From contig CAIMXF010000211.1 of the NCBI GenBank assembly GCA_903845345.1, positions 1 to 35,003 of the forward strand: a stretch of DNA of 35,003 nt, given 5' to 3'. Under the pieces are notes generated by a model. The model was given only the letters and a program-made list of their open reading frames with translations. It did not search any database and had not been told where the DNA came from. Shown piece by piece: positions 18,432 through 26,176 of this stretch. A program made the translations under genes and the position numbers. This stretch comes from an uncultured beta proteobacterium (lineage in GTDB: Bacteria; Pseudomonadota; Gammaproteobacteria; Burkholderiales; Burkholderiaceae_C). Within the stretch, counting starts at the first letter, position 1. Every line of letters starts with the position of its first letter.

Positions 18432-18447
18432 CGCGGAAATTCCCGCG
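18432..18447. promoter_or_regulatory. Near-palindrome between oppA3 and rlpA
   Basis: CGCGGAAATTCCCGCG is a 16-bp inverted repeat with one mismatched pair, in the 148-bp gap between the divergent oppA3 and rlpA starts. AT-rich centres inside GC-rich palindromes often mark operators, but no known regulator motif is recognised. A structural role as a hairpin is equally possible. Confidence 0.2.
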
Positions 18448-18480
18448 GGCAACCCCGAGTCCGGGCTCGCGCCTCACCGA

Positions 18481-19713
18481 ATGCCGCATCGTGACCGCCG
18501 TCCATCGTCGTTGAACCTGCCGCCGGCGCTGCGCCTGTGCGCATCGGCGCTGCTGCTGGCCGTGCTGGCCGCGTGCCAGACGACGCCGACCGCGCCGGCC
18601 GGCCCCGGCAACGTCTCGCGGCTGCCGCCCGGCAACGCGCAGCGCGACGGCCCCGAGGCCAGGCCGCCGCCCGACCTCGACAAGGTGCCCGACGCCGTCC
18701 CGCAGATCGAGCCGATCCGCAACGGCGGCCCGAACAAGCCTTACGAGATCGCCGGCCACACCTATGTGCCGCTCACCGACGACCGCGCGCTCACCGAGAA
18801 GGGCCTGGCGTCGTGGTACGGAAAGAAGTTCCACGGCCACCGCACCGCGAGCGGCGAGGCCTACAACATGTACGCGATGACGGCCGCGCACAAGACCCTG
18901 CCGATCCCGAGCTATGCGCGGGTGCGCAACCCCGCCAACGGCAAGGAAGTGATCGTGCGCGTGAACGATCGCGGGCCGTTCTCGCCGGGTCGCGTGATCG
19001 ACCTGTCGTACACCGCGGCGCTGAAGCTGGGCGTTCTCGGCGGCGTGGCACAGGTCGAGATCACGCGCATCACCGACGACGACATCCGCAGCGGCGCCGC
19101 GTTGCGCAAGACGCCGGCGCTGGCCGCGGCCGACCAGCCGGCCACGGTGGCCGTCGGCGATCTCGATCGCCAGGTGTCGACGACGCGCGCCAAGCCGGTC
19201 GCGGTGCCGGCGACATCGGTGGTGACGCCGGTGCCGCGATCGACGGGCGACGTCGTCGCTGCCGATCCGGCGCGCACCGGTGCCGATGCCAGCGCGATGG
19301 CCGCGCCGCCGCCGCCGACCGTCGCTGGCGTCGATCTCGGCGCCGCCGCGGCCGCCGACGCCGCCTCGGCCGTGCCGGGCACGGTGACGACGGTCAGCGA
19401 GACGGTGGTGGCGAGCGTCGCGCCTGCGCGCGGGCCGGAGAAGACGGACGAACGCGCGCATGCCGATACCGCCGCGGGTATCGGCTGGTGGATCCAGCTC
19501 GGGGCGTTCCGGCAGCGCGACGGCGCGCTCGACTTCCAGCGCCGCCTGATCGACGAGCAGCCCTGGCTCGCGCCGCTGCTCGCGGTCTTCAGCGACCGCG
19601 GCCTCAACAAGCTGCAGGCCGGGCCCTACGTGACGCGGGAGGATGCCAGGAACGCGGCGGAGCATGTCCGCACGGCGCTGCAACTGGTGCCCACCATCGT
19701 CGAGAAGCGATGA
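18481..19713 (+). CDS. rlpA: Septal ring lytic transglycosylase RlpA family lipoprotein
   Basis: This is a 410-residue outer-membrane lipoprotein that cleaves naked glycan strands at the division septum in characterised relatives. The signal peptide ends in a lipobox (AVLAAC, Cys at 32). The double-psi beta-barrel domain (about 100-195) shows GLASWYGKKFHGHRTASGEAYNM, YARVRNPANGK and VRVNDRGPFSPGRVIDLSYTAA, including the catalytic Asp of the NDRGP motif. A low-complexity Ala/Val/Pro linker (about 200-330) leads to a C-terminal SPOR domain (WWIQLGAFRQRDGALDFQRRL ... LQAGPYVTREDARNAAEHVR) that recognises denuded peptidoglycan. The ribosome-binding site is weak. It is divergent from the opp operon. 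Confidence 0.94.
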   Translation: MPHRDRRPSSLNLPPALRLCASALLLAVLAACQTTPTAPAGPGNVSRLPPGNAQRDGPEARPPPDLDKVPDAVPQIEPIRNGGPNKPYEIAGHTYVPLTDDRALTEKGLASWYGKKFHGHRTASGEAYNMYAMTAAHKTLPIPSYARVRNPANGKEVIVRVNDRGPFSPGRVIDLSYTAALKLGVLGGVAQVEITRITDDDIRSGAALRKTPALAAADQPATVAVGDLDRQVSTTRAKPVAVPATSVVTPVPRSTGDVVAADPARTGADASAMAAPPPPTVAGVDLGAAAAADAASAVPGTVTTVSETVVASVAPARGPEKTDERAHADTAAGIGWWIQLGAFRQRDGALDFQRRLIDEQPWLAPLLAVFSDRGLNKLQAGPYVTREDARNAAEHVRTALQLVPTIVEKR

Positions 19714-19740
19714 CGCCGACCAAGGCGATCACCTCGATCT

Positions 19741-19761
19741 GCCGGCTCGTCGCGAGCCGGC
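19741..19761. terminator. Hairpin between rlpA and the 91-residue ORF
   Basis: A perfect 9-bp stem GCCGGCTCG / CGAGCCGGC with a TCG loop lies 27 bp after the rlpA stop and 7 bp past the stop of the convergent small gene. No T-run follows on either strand, so intrinsic termination is plausible but not shown; it may act as a bidirectional transcript-end hairpin. Confidence 0.4.
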
Positions 19762-19768
19762 GTCGAGC

Positions 19769-20044
19769 TCAGTCGTCGTAGCCTTCGTGGCGCGACGCGG
19801 CGGCGTACAGGTCGGCGGCGAAGCCCGGCGAGTGCATCTCGACGCTGCGAGCCAGCTCGCGCACGTCGTTGGCTTCGCGGATGCGCACGCGGAACGAGCT
19901 GGCGACCGACGTCGACTTGATCGTGGTGGCGGCAGCCGGCTTCCTGGCGGCGCTGCGCGACCCGAAGATCGCCTTGGCGATCTGGCGAAGCGACCCCCCG
20001 AAGAACGGGCTGTGGCCGTAGGTGCCGGAGGTGATGGCGGACAT
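19769..20044 (-). CDS. Small protein of unknown function
   Basis: I do not recognise this 91-residue protein. It starts at ATG 20044 with a good AGGAAG about nine bases upstream. The sequence is basic in the middle (GSRSAARKPAAATTIK) and ends acidic (HEGYDD), with no signal peptide or membrane segment. A LAxS..MHSPGFAADLYAAASRH stretch near the end may form a helix. It is convergent with rlpA and divergent from the LysR gene, sharing with it a 134-bp control region containing a perfect palindrome. Codon use matches the neighbours, which supports it being real. Confidence 0.6.
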   Translation of the reverse strand: MSAITSGTYGHSPFFGGSLRQIAKAIFGSRSAARKPAAATTIKSTSVASSFRVRIREANDVRELARSVEMHSPGFAADLYAAASRHEGYDD

Positions 20045-20135
20045 GGTGTGGCTTCCTGCGATGCCCCTCGATAAGGGGGCGATGGAAGCACTTTAAGGGT
20101 TTTCCCCCTGAATCTCCAATGAATGCTGGTCATCA

Positions 20136-20160
20136 AAGATATGCATACTGGGCATATCTT
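20136..20160. promoter_or_regulatory. Perfect palindrome, probable LysR operator
   Basis: AAGATATGC (20136-20144) and GCATATCTT (20152-20160) form a perfect 9-bp inverted repeat with a 7-base spacer. It is AT-rich against a GC-rich background and lies 18 bp before the likely GTG start of the LysR gene and 91 bp before the divergent small gene. Its size and position fit an autoregulatory LysR-type binding site. Confidence 0.55.
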
Positions 20161-20178
20161 GGTCGGCCTTCATCCTTC

Positions 20179-21123
20179 GTGAACTTCCGCACGCTGGACC
20201 TCAACCTGTTGCGCGTTTTCGATGCCGTGATGGCCGAAGGCAGCCTCACGCGCGCCGCCGAACGCCTGGCGATGACCCAGCCGGCGGCCAGCCACGCGCT
20301 GAAGCGCCTGCATGTGGCGGTCGGCGAAGACCTGTTCCACCGCACCGCCTTCGGCATGCGCGGCACCGCGCGCGCCGAGCTGCTGTGGCCGCAGGTGCGC
20401 GCCGCACTGGCCCAGTTGCAGGCCGCGATGTCGCCGCGCGACTTCGACCCGACCACCGACGCCGCCACCTTCAACATCGCGATGGCCGACGCCACCGCCG
20501 CGCTGCTGCTGCCGTCGCTGGTCACGGCGATCGAATCGTCGAACGCGCTGGCCAACATCCGCGTGCTGCCGCTGACCACGCGGGACCCGCGCCGGCTGGT
20601 CGAGGAGGCCGACGCCGACCTGGCCGTCGGCTACTTCCCCAACGCGATCGCCGCCATCGTCGCGCAGGGCGGCGAGGCCACGCTGCACCACCGCCAGCTC
20701 TACGCGACCGAGTACGTCTGCGTGATGCGGCGCGACCACCCGCTGGCCGCCCGGGAACTCACGCTCGACACCTTCGTCGAGGCCCACCACCTGCTGGTGA
20801 CGTTCTCCGGCCGCGCGCACGGCTTCGTCGACGAGGCGCTGGCCACGCTGGGCCGCCAGCGCCGCATCGTGCTCACCGTCAACCAGTTCGCCACCGCCGG
20901 CAGCGTGGTCGCGCGCTCCGACCTGCTCACCGTGCTGCCGCGGCAATTCCTGCCGGCGACCGGCGTCGAACACCGGCTGGTCCAGAAGCCGCTGCCGCTG
21001 GCGCTGGCGTCGGTCAACGTCGAGATGATGTGGCACCTGCGCAAGGACGACGATCCGGCGCACCGGTGGCTGCGGGAACGGGTGATCGATGCGGCGGCGC
21101 GGCAGCCGCTGGTGAAGCACTGA
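20179..21123 (+). CDS. LysR-family transcriptional regulator
   Basis: This is a 314-residue LysR regulator. The winged helix-turn-helix occupies residues 5-65 (LDLNLLRVFDAVMAEGSLTR, AAERLAMTQPAASHALKRL); the remainder is the effector-binding domain (from about 95). GTG 20179 (VNFRTLDLNLLRVFD) fits the family N-terminus; the frame opens at 20119, but that would place the upstream palindrome inside the gene. The domain resembles the NodD/PcpR-like group (YATEYVCVMRRDHPLA, VTLPRQF-type ending). The effector is unknown. Its targets may be itself and the divergent small gene; the YciI-like gene downstream begins 123 bp later on the same strand and could be controlled too. Confidence 0.9.
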   Translation: MNFRTLDLNLLRVFDAVMAEGSLTRAAERLAMTQPAASHALKRLHVAVGEDLFHRTAFGMRGTARAELLWPQVRAALAQLQAAMSPRDFDPTTDAATFNIAMADATAALLLPSLVTAIESSNALANIRVLPLTTRDPRRLVEEADADLAVGYFPNAIAAIVAQGGEATLHHRQLYATEYVCVMRRDHPLAARELTLDTFVEAHHLLVTFSGRAHGFVDEALATLGRQRRIVLTVNQFATAGSVVARSDLLTVLPRQFLPATGVEHRLVQKPLPLALASVNVEMMWHLRKDDDPAHRWLRERVIDAAARQPLVKH

Positions 21124-21246
21124 CGATCATCGTCGGGCCCCCGAATTCCTGCAGACTGCTCATGTTGGGAACGTCGACGCGAGGAGCTTGTCGATTTCCG
21201 GCCCTCCTCTTCGTCGTCATCGCATCGCCATCCAAAAGGACCTCCT

Positions 21247-21618
21247 GTGAAATACCTCGGCCTCGCCTACTTCACCCCCGAAAAATTCGCCGCGATGGCG
21301 CCAGACGACGTCAAGGCACTGGTCAGCCAATGCCCGTCGCTGGACGAGAAGATGCGCGCCAGCGGCAAGGTGCTGGTTTCCGCTTCGCTCGGCGACCTGG
21401 AGACCTGGAAGACGCTGCGTCCGCGCAGCGGCAGGACCCATGTCACCGACGGGCCTTACACCGAGGCCAAGGAAGTGGTCGGCGGCCTGTTCATCATCGA
21501 GGCGGACAGCCCGGACGAGGCGCTGCGCATCGCGGCCATGCACCCGGCCGCCACGCTCGGCGAAGAAGGCGGATGGGCCGTCGAGCTGATCCCGCTGGAC
21601 TTCTACCTGGGCCGCTGA
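21247..21618 (+). CDS. YciI/DGPF-domain protein
   Basis: This 123-residue protein has the YCII-related (DGPF) fold. The domain features are MKYLGLAYFTPEKF at the start, the DGPYTEAKEVVGGLFIIEADS core with its DGP motif, and SPDEALRIAAMHP with the conserved His. The start is GTG 21247 with AAAAGGACC upstream. Such proteins are small dimeric ferredoxin-like folds of unclear enzymatic role, and many are encoded beside ECF sigma factors. No sigma factor gene is present here, so this is a stand-alone copy. It lies downstream of the LysR gene. Confidence 0.85.
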   Translation: MKYLGLAYFTPEKFAAMAPDDVKALVSQCPSLDEKMRASGKVLVSASLGDLETWKTLRPRSGRTHVTDGPYTEAKEVVGGLFIIEADSPDEALRIAAMHPAATLGEEGGWAVELIPLDFYLGR

Positions 21619-21755
21619 GGGCTCGGCCGTTTGCATCTCGCCCAAGCAGGGGCGGGCAGGCAGCCGGCGGGATGGGCGGCGTTACGATCGGACTTGGCCG
21701 CTCGCAGGCGGCGGCCGGCCAGAGCGGCTGTGCGGCCAATGAACCGGAAGGCAAC

Positions 21756-22073
21756 TTGAATCGATTCGCGAAAGGCCTGGTGGCCGTCTGCCTGATCGTG
21801 GCGGTCCTGGTGATCGGCTGGTACTGGATGGCGTCGAAGCCTGCGCCGGCCCGGGGCGTTCACGCGGCGTCGCTGGCGCCTTCGCCGACCGACTTGCGCG
21901 TCGCGGAGCGCACCGACGTCTCCTCAAGTGCGTCGGGTGCGCCGAACTCGGTGCCCGGCAAGATCGTCGAAGATCCCCGGTGCATCATCGACACGACGCC
22001 GTCGCCTGAAGTGACGGATGCCAGCCCACATGACGGCCCCCCCTGCGCAGACGTCCGCCACCGCCTCGGCTGA
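21756..22073 (+). pseudogene. Membrane-anchor 5' part of a frameshifted gene
   Basis: TTG 21756 follows a strong GGAAGG and opens a frame with one N-terminal membrane helix (GLVAVCLIVAVLVIGWYW) and a Ser/Pro/Ala-rich linker. The frame ends at 22073, just after a run of seven C (22037-22043). Removing one C from that run would join it to the 22018-22860 frame, giving a single membrane-anchored protein of about 367 residues. The start, anchor and linker are lost if the downstream frame is translated alone. The shift could be a sequencing error, a real mutation or a slippage-prone switch. Confidence 0.5.
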
Positions 22074-22860
22074 CGCACCTCGCGAACGCCTCATGCAGGC
22101 ACTGAGCACCAGCGCGGATCCGTACGCCAACGCGGTGGCCGTCTGGCTCGACATCGGCGACGGCAACGACGCCCGCGCGGCGCGCGAACGTCGACTCGCG
22201 GCGATGGCGGCTTCCACACACGATCCGCGGCTGTACGCGCTGGCGCTGCGCACCTGCTGGCGCAGGCAAAGCCAGGAGTGCCAATCTTTGAGTGCGCGCC
22301 GTTGGAGCGAGCTTGAACCGGACAACGCCATGCCCTGGCTGATGATGCTGGACGAAGCCGTCCTCCAGCAGGACATCTCCGGCTTCCAGGAGGCGCTGTA
22401 TCACGCCGCGCATGCCCGGCACCTCGCGGAGCGCGCACAGGCGCCGCTCCAGGCGATCGTCGACGTGGCGTCCGACGATCCTGCCTCGCTGGCGGCCGCC
22501 CGATCGCTGGCGATCGAGGCCATCGGCATCGCGGCGGCGCAAGTCGGTCCTGCCACCATCATGGCTTGTCGGGAAGCGACGCCTGAGGATGCGAACAGCT
22601 GGCAGGAATGCACGGCCCTGTTGGACCTGCTGGAACATCGCTCCGATTCGCTGTACTCGCGCATGGTCGGCGCCAGGATCGACCAGCGCCTGACCGGCAA
22701 CGGCGCCCCCTTGGCGCAGGTTGCAGCGCAGATGCGCCAGCTGACGGCGCTGGATCTTGCCTCTTCCGCGAGTTGCCCGGACCTGCGTGGCAAGCTTTCG
22801 CTGATGCGCCGCATGGCGGTCGACGGCGAGATGGCCGTCCTGCCGGTGTCCGGTCGCTGA
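22018..22860 (+). CDS. Protein of unknown function, helical repeat-like; likely 3' part of a split gene
   Basis: I cannot name this 280-residue product. It is Ala/Leu-rich and predicted helical, with segments such as DPYANAVAVWLDIGDG, LYALALRTCWRRQSQECQSL and PDNAMPWLMMLDEAVLQQ that resemble tetratricopeptide or Sel1-like helical pairs. Pairs of Cys (CWRRQSQEC, CREATPEDANSWQEC) could form disulfides if it is periplasmic. ATG 22018 has no ribosome-binding site and the first 20 residues are low complexity, so it probably belongs to the membrane-anchored frame beginning at 21756, interrupted by one extra C in a C7 tract. It is convergent with the aminotransferase. Confidence 0.6.
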   Translation: MPAHMTAPPAQTSATASADAPRERLMQALSTSADPYANAVAVWLDIGDGNDARAARERRLAAMAASTHDPRLYALALRTCWRRQSQECQSLSARRWSELEPDNAMPWLMMLDEAVLQQDISGFQEALYHAAHARHLAERAQAPLQAIVDVASDDPASLAAARSLAIEAIGIAAAQVGPATIMACREATPEDANSWQECTALLDLLEHRSDSLYSRMVGARIDQRLTGNGAPLAQVAAQMRQLTALDLASSASCPDLRGKLSLMRRMAVDGEMAVLPVSGR

Positions 22861-22951
22861 CCGGCACCGACTCGACCGTCTGGATGTGCGGTCCTGGGCG
22901 TCCGCTGGACGTCACCGGCAGCGCTCCGTCACGAGCCTGCCGACCACCCGC

Positions 22952-24142
22952 TCAGAGCACCGCCGCGATCGCGTTGGCCGTCGCCTCGACGTTGCGCGTG
23001 TTCAGCCCGGCCACGCACATGCGGCCCGAGCGGATCAGGTAGACGGCGAACTCCTCGCGCAGGCGGTCGACCTGCGCGGCGGACAGGCCGGTGTAGCTGA
23101 ACATGCCGCGCTGGGTCAGGAAGTAGTCGAAGCTGCGCCCCGGCACCTTGGCGCTCAGCACGCCGTGCAGCGTCTTGCGCATCGTCTGGATGCGCGTGCG
23201 CATCGCGTTGACGTCGGCCACCCACGACTCGTGCAGCGCCGGCGTGTCGAGCACGGTGGCGACGACGCCGCCCGCGTGGATGGACGGGCTCGAGTAGTTG
23301 CGGCGCACCGTCGCCTTCAGCTGGCCGAGCGCGAGCTGCGCCTCGGCGGCGGTCGGCGCGCACAGGCTCAGGCCGCCGGCGCGCTCGCCGTACAGGCTCA
23401 TGCTCTTGGAGAACGAGTTGGCGCAGAAGAACGGCACGCCCTGCTCCGCCAGGAGGCGGATCGCAAGTGCGTCTTCCTCGATGCCATCACCGTAGCCTTG
23501 ATAGGCGATGTCCAGGAACGGCAGCAGCTGGCGCGACTTCAGCACCGGCACCAGCTGCGCCCACTGCGCGGGCGTGAGGTCGACGCCGGTCGGGTTGTGG
23601 CAGCAGGCGTGCAGCAGCACGACGCTGCGGGCGGGCAGGTCGGACAGCGTGGCCAGCATCGCGTCGAACTTCAGGCCGCCGGTGGCCGCGTCGTAGTACG
23701 GGTAGGTCGACACCTTGATGCCGGCGCCTTCGAACATCGAGCGGTGGTTGTCCCAGGTCGGGTCGCTGACCCACACGCCCGAGTCGGGGAACCAGCGCTT
23801 GACGAAGTCGGCGCCGACCTTCAGCGCGCTGCTCGAGCCCACGGTCTGCAGCGTGACGACACGGCCGTCGGCCACGGCCTTCGAGCCGGCGCCGAACAGC
23901 AGCGTCTGCACGCCGCGGCGGAAGTCGGCGTTGCCCTCGATCGGCAGGTAGGGCTTCGCGCCGCTCTTCTCGAGCAGCTGCGCCTCGGCCTTCTTCACGC
24001 AGTCCAGCACCGGGATGCGACCCTCGTCGTCGAAGTAGATGCCGATCGACAGGTTGATCTTGTGGGGACGCGGATCCTTCTGGAAATCCTCGTTCAACGA
24101 CAGGATGGGATCGCCGGCGAAAGGTTCAATGTGCTCGAACAT
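22952..24142 (-). CDS. tyrB: Aromatic amino acid / aspartate aminotransferase
   Basis: This PLP-dependent class I aminotransferase (396 residues) is of the AspC/TyrB type, which interconverts aromatic amino acids or aspartate with their oxo acids using 2-oxoglutarate. Active-site features are NPTG at 183-186, Asp 211 and Tyr 214 (FLDIAYQGYGDG), the PLP Lys 246 in NSFSKSMSLYGERAG, and Arg near 373 in YLIRSGRMCVAG. ATG 24142 (MFEHIEPFAGDPI) matches the family N-terminus; a longer frame to 24232 is not family-like. It lies 55 bp downstream of the DUF2332 gene on the same strand. The choice between tyrosine and aspartate preference cannot be made by eye. Confidence 0.92.
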   Translation of the reverse strand: MFEHIEPFAGDPILSLNEDFQKDPRPHKINLSIGIYFDDEGRIPVLDCVKKAEAQLLEKSGAKPYLPIEGNADFRRGVQTLLFGAGSKAVADGRVVTLQTVGSSSALKVGADFVKRWFPDSGVWVSDPTWDNHRSMFEGAGIKVSTYPYYDAATGGLKFDAMLATLSDLPARSVVLLHACCHNPTGVDLTPAQWAQLVPVLKSRQLLPFLDIAYQGYGDGIEEDALAIRLLAEQGVPFFCANSFSKSMSLYGERAGGLSLCAPTAAEAQLALGQLKATVRRNYSSPSIHAGGVVATVLDTPALHESWVADVNAMRTRIQTMRKTLHGVLSAKVPGRSFDYFLTQRGMFSYTGLSAAQVDRLREEFAVYLIRSGRMCVAGLNTRNVEATANAIAAVL

Positions 24143-24197
24143 GGGGCATGGACTCGGTTGGAAGGGCGAAGGCGGATTATCGGCCAGGCCTCTCGCC

Positions 24198-25340
24198 TCA
24201 TGCTTCGTGAAGCATCCAGCGGCCATGGGCATGCGACGTGGCCGCGAGCGACCAGGCCACGCCGCCGCGGCCGTCGGGGCGGGCGAGCGTCCAGGACGTC
24301 GCGTTGGGCAGGCCGTCGGCCGTGGACTCGGGCTTGCCCGGCCACCAGGTCCGCGAGCGCGTCGGATCCTCGGCGCTGATCCACACGGCGCCGCGCCGCG
24401 CGACGGCGGCCAGCATCGCGTCGACGTGGCGGCGCAGCAGCGCCGCGTCGAAGTACTGCAGCACCCAGCTGTTGAAGACGACCGGCGTCACGTCGTCCGG
24501 CAAGTCGCGCAGCCACGCCTCGACGCTCGCGGCGGCATCGCGGGTCGTGCTCAAGGGCCAGCGCTGCGTGCGCGCGATCGCCACGGCGGCATCGAAGCGC
24601 GCGCGCCGTTCGACGTCGTGCGGCCACAGGCAGGCGCGCAACCAGCGCACCTCGGCGACGTCGTCGACGGACACCGGGCGGACGTCGATGCCGCTGCGGC
24701 CGATGATCTCGGGCTCGGCGGTCGCCGACGGGCGCGCGCCCGCCAGCACGCGGCACGCGATCTCCGGCGCCGCGGGATCGCGGTCGGGCGGCGTCGTGGC
24801 GATCGTCGCGCCGGTGGCGTCGTCGACGTAGCGGTAGCGCCAGCGGTCGACGCCCAGGTTCAGGCCGGCGCTGCAGCCGACGTCCAGCAGCGCGATCGGA
24901 CGCCGCCCGCTCGTCTGCGCCAGTTGCTGCAGGACGGGCCACAGCACCGCGCAGCGGCCGATCTCGTTGGTCTGCGTGGTGCGCGTGGCGATGCGGGCGA
25001 CGAGCGCGTCGCGCTGGGCGGCGATGAAGTCGCCCAGGTGCACGAGCAACGTGGCGTCGGGCGCGCGGGCGCCGCCGACGCTCGCGAACCAGTCGGCCAG
25101 CGGCGGGCGCTGGCCGGCGTCGACGAGTTCCAGCAGGCGATCCTGCAGCGCGGCCAGCCACAGCAGCGGCAACTGCTGCGGGGCGGGCGCGGCGGCCAGC
25201 AGCGCGGCCCAGTCGGCACGCGCGGCAGCGGCAGTCGACAGCGCGGCGTACAGCGGTTCGTCCGCGAAGGCGTGGCGGGCGAAGCGATCGAACGTCGCCT
25301 GCAGGCGGGCGACGGTTTCGGGGGCGGCGGCGGTGGTCAT
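24198..25340 (-). CDS. DUF2332 domain protein, methyltransferase-like fold
   Basis: This 380-residue protein belongs to DUF2332, an uncharacterised family. The central segment GRRPIALLDVGCSAGLNLGV resembles the glycine-rich SAM-binding loop of class I methyltransferases, and VVFNSWVLQYFD fits a later strand of that fold; enzymatic activity is inference. ATG 25340 begins MTTAAAPETVARLQ. The frame remains open far upstream to 26024, but only because it is antisense to the Crp gene. It is divergent from the Crp/Fnr gene, with 81 bp between starts, and lies upstream of tyrB. Confidence 0.85.
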   Translation of the reverse strand: MTTAAAPETVARLQATFDRFARHAFADEPLYAALSTAAAARADWAALLAAAPAPQQLPLLWLAALQDRLLELVDAGQRPPLADWFASVGGARAPDATLLVHLGDFIAAQRDALVARIATRTTQTNEIGRCAVLWPVLQQLAQTSGRRPIALLDVGCSAGLNLGVDRWRYRYVDDATGATIATTPPDRDPAAPEIACRVLAGARPSATAEPEIIGRSGIDVRPVSVDDVAEVRWLRACLWPHDVERRARFDAAVAIARTQRWPLSTTRDAAASVEAWLRDLPDDVTPVVFNSWVLQYFDAALLRRHVDAMLAAVARRGAVWISAEDPTRSRTWWPGKPESTADGLPNATSWTLARPDGRGGVAWSLAATSHAHGRWMLHEA

Positions 25341-25394
25341 GGAAACGGTGTCCCGAGTGACGATGCGACGAGCGTAGCCCCGCGCGGGTCGCCG

Positions 25395-25416
25395 GATTGT
25401 CAACGCCCCGACAATC
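25395..25416. promoter_or_regulatory. Inverted repeat before the Crp/Fnr-type gene
   Basis: GATTGTC (25395-25401) and GACAATC (25410-25416) form a perfect 7-bp inverted repeat with an 8-base spacer, 5 bp before ATG 25422. The half-site differs from the classic TTGAT of Fnr and TGTGA of Crp but has the symmetry of such operators. Autoregulation, or control of the divergent DUF2332 gene, is plausible. Confidence 0.4.
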
Positions 25417-25421
25417 GTCGC

Positions 25422-26102
25422 ATGAGCCCCGACGTGCGCGCCCTGTTCGACCTGAACTTTCCCGACATCGCCTGGACGCCGGCGCAATGGGCCGACGCCG
25501 AGTCGCGCCTGCGCACGCGCCGGCTGGCCGCGGGCGCGACGCTGTTCGCGCAGGGGGACGCCACGCCCGCGCTGTTCGGCGTGCTCGCCGGCAGCATCGA
25601 GACGCGCTTCTCGACTGCGCAGGGGCAGTTGTCGGTGGTGGAGAACGTCGAGCCGGGCTACACCTTCGGCCTGGCGTCGTTCGTCACCGGCCTGCCATCG
25701 ACCTACGAGGCGCTGGCGCTCGAGCCGACGCGCCTGCTCGTGATCGACCCGGTCGCGTACGCGTGGCTGATGGACGCGGTGCCCGGCTTCGCGCGCGCGC
25801 TGATGCGCGAGTTCGCGCGCCGCTACGACGGCACGCTGAAGCTGCTGGAGGCCGCGCGCCACCGCGGCGCCGGGGAGCGCCTGTGCATCGCGCTGCAGCA
25901 CCTGCGCCACGAGGGCCGCGCCACGCCCGTGGGCGCCGGCCCGTGGACGATGCGGCTGACGCAGTCCGAGCTCGCCACGCGCGCGAACGTCTCGCGCCAG
26001 ACGGCCAACGAGTGGCTGGCGCAATGGGCCGTGCGCGGCTGGATCGTGCGGCGCTATCGGGCGCTGGAGATCGCACGCTGGCCGACGCCCGAGATCGATT
26101 GA
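25422..26102 (+). CDS. Crp/Fnr-family transcriptional regulator
   Basis: This 226-residue protein has an N-terminal cyclic-nucleotide-binding-like domain (about 20-140; LAAGATLFAQGDATPALFGVL, AGSIETRFST, EPGYTFGLASFVTGLPSTYEA) and a C-terminal Crp-type helix-turn-helix (about 175-220; LTQSELATRANVSRQTANEWLAQW). No Cys cluster for an Fe-S centre is present, so an Fnr-type oxygen sensor is unlikely; the cAMP-binding Arg/Ser pair is also not obvious, so the effector is unknown. ATG 25422 begins MSPDVRALFDLNFPDI. The frame is open far upstream only as antisense to the DUF2332 gene. Confidence 0.9.
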   Translation: MSPDVRALFDLNFPDIAWTPAQWADAESRLRTRRLAAGATLFAQGDATPALFGVLAGSIETRFSTAQGQLSVVENVEPGYTFGLASFVTGLPSTYEALALEPTRLLVIDPVAYAWLMDAVPGFARALMREFARRYDGTLKLLEAARHRGAGERLCIALQHLRHEGRATPVGAGPWTMRLTQSELATRANVSRQTANEWLAQWAVRGWIVRRYRALEIARWPTPEID

Positions 26103-26126
26103 AGCGGCGAAGCCGCCCGTGCACGC

Positions 26127-26169
26127 GCCGGCTCACGCTCGGCCGTTCGGCCGTTCGGCACGAGCCGGC
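26127..26169. terminator. Hairpin in the convergent crp-like/gpx gap
   Basis: GCCGGCTC (26127-26134) and GAGCCGGC (26162-26169) form an 8-bp stem around a GC-rich loop containing two copies of GGCCGTTC. A second small hairpin (GCGGCGAAGCCGC) starts at 26105, directly after the regulator stop. They lie between two convergent genes, where transcript ends are expected, but T-runs are lacking. Confidence 0.35.
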
Positions 26170-26176
26170 CGGTCAG

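Noticed and set aside
16771-19683. A 970-residue minus-strand open frame across oppA3 and rlpA
   Set aside because: It overlaps two real genes in wrong frames and shows shadow-type composition with no domain.
20385-22073. A 562-residue plus-strand frame across the LysR and YciI genes
   Set aside because: Most of it overlaps real genes in another frame; only its end from TTG 21756 looks genuine and is listed separately.
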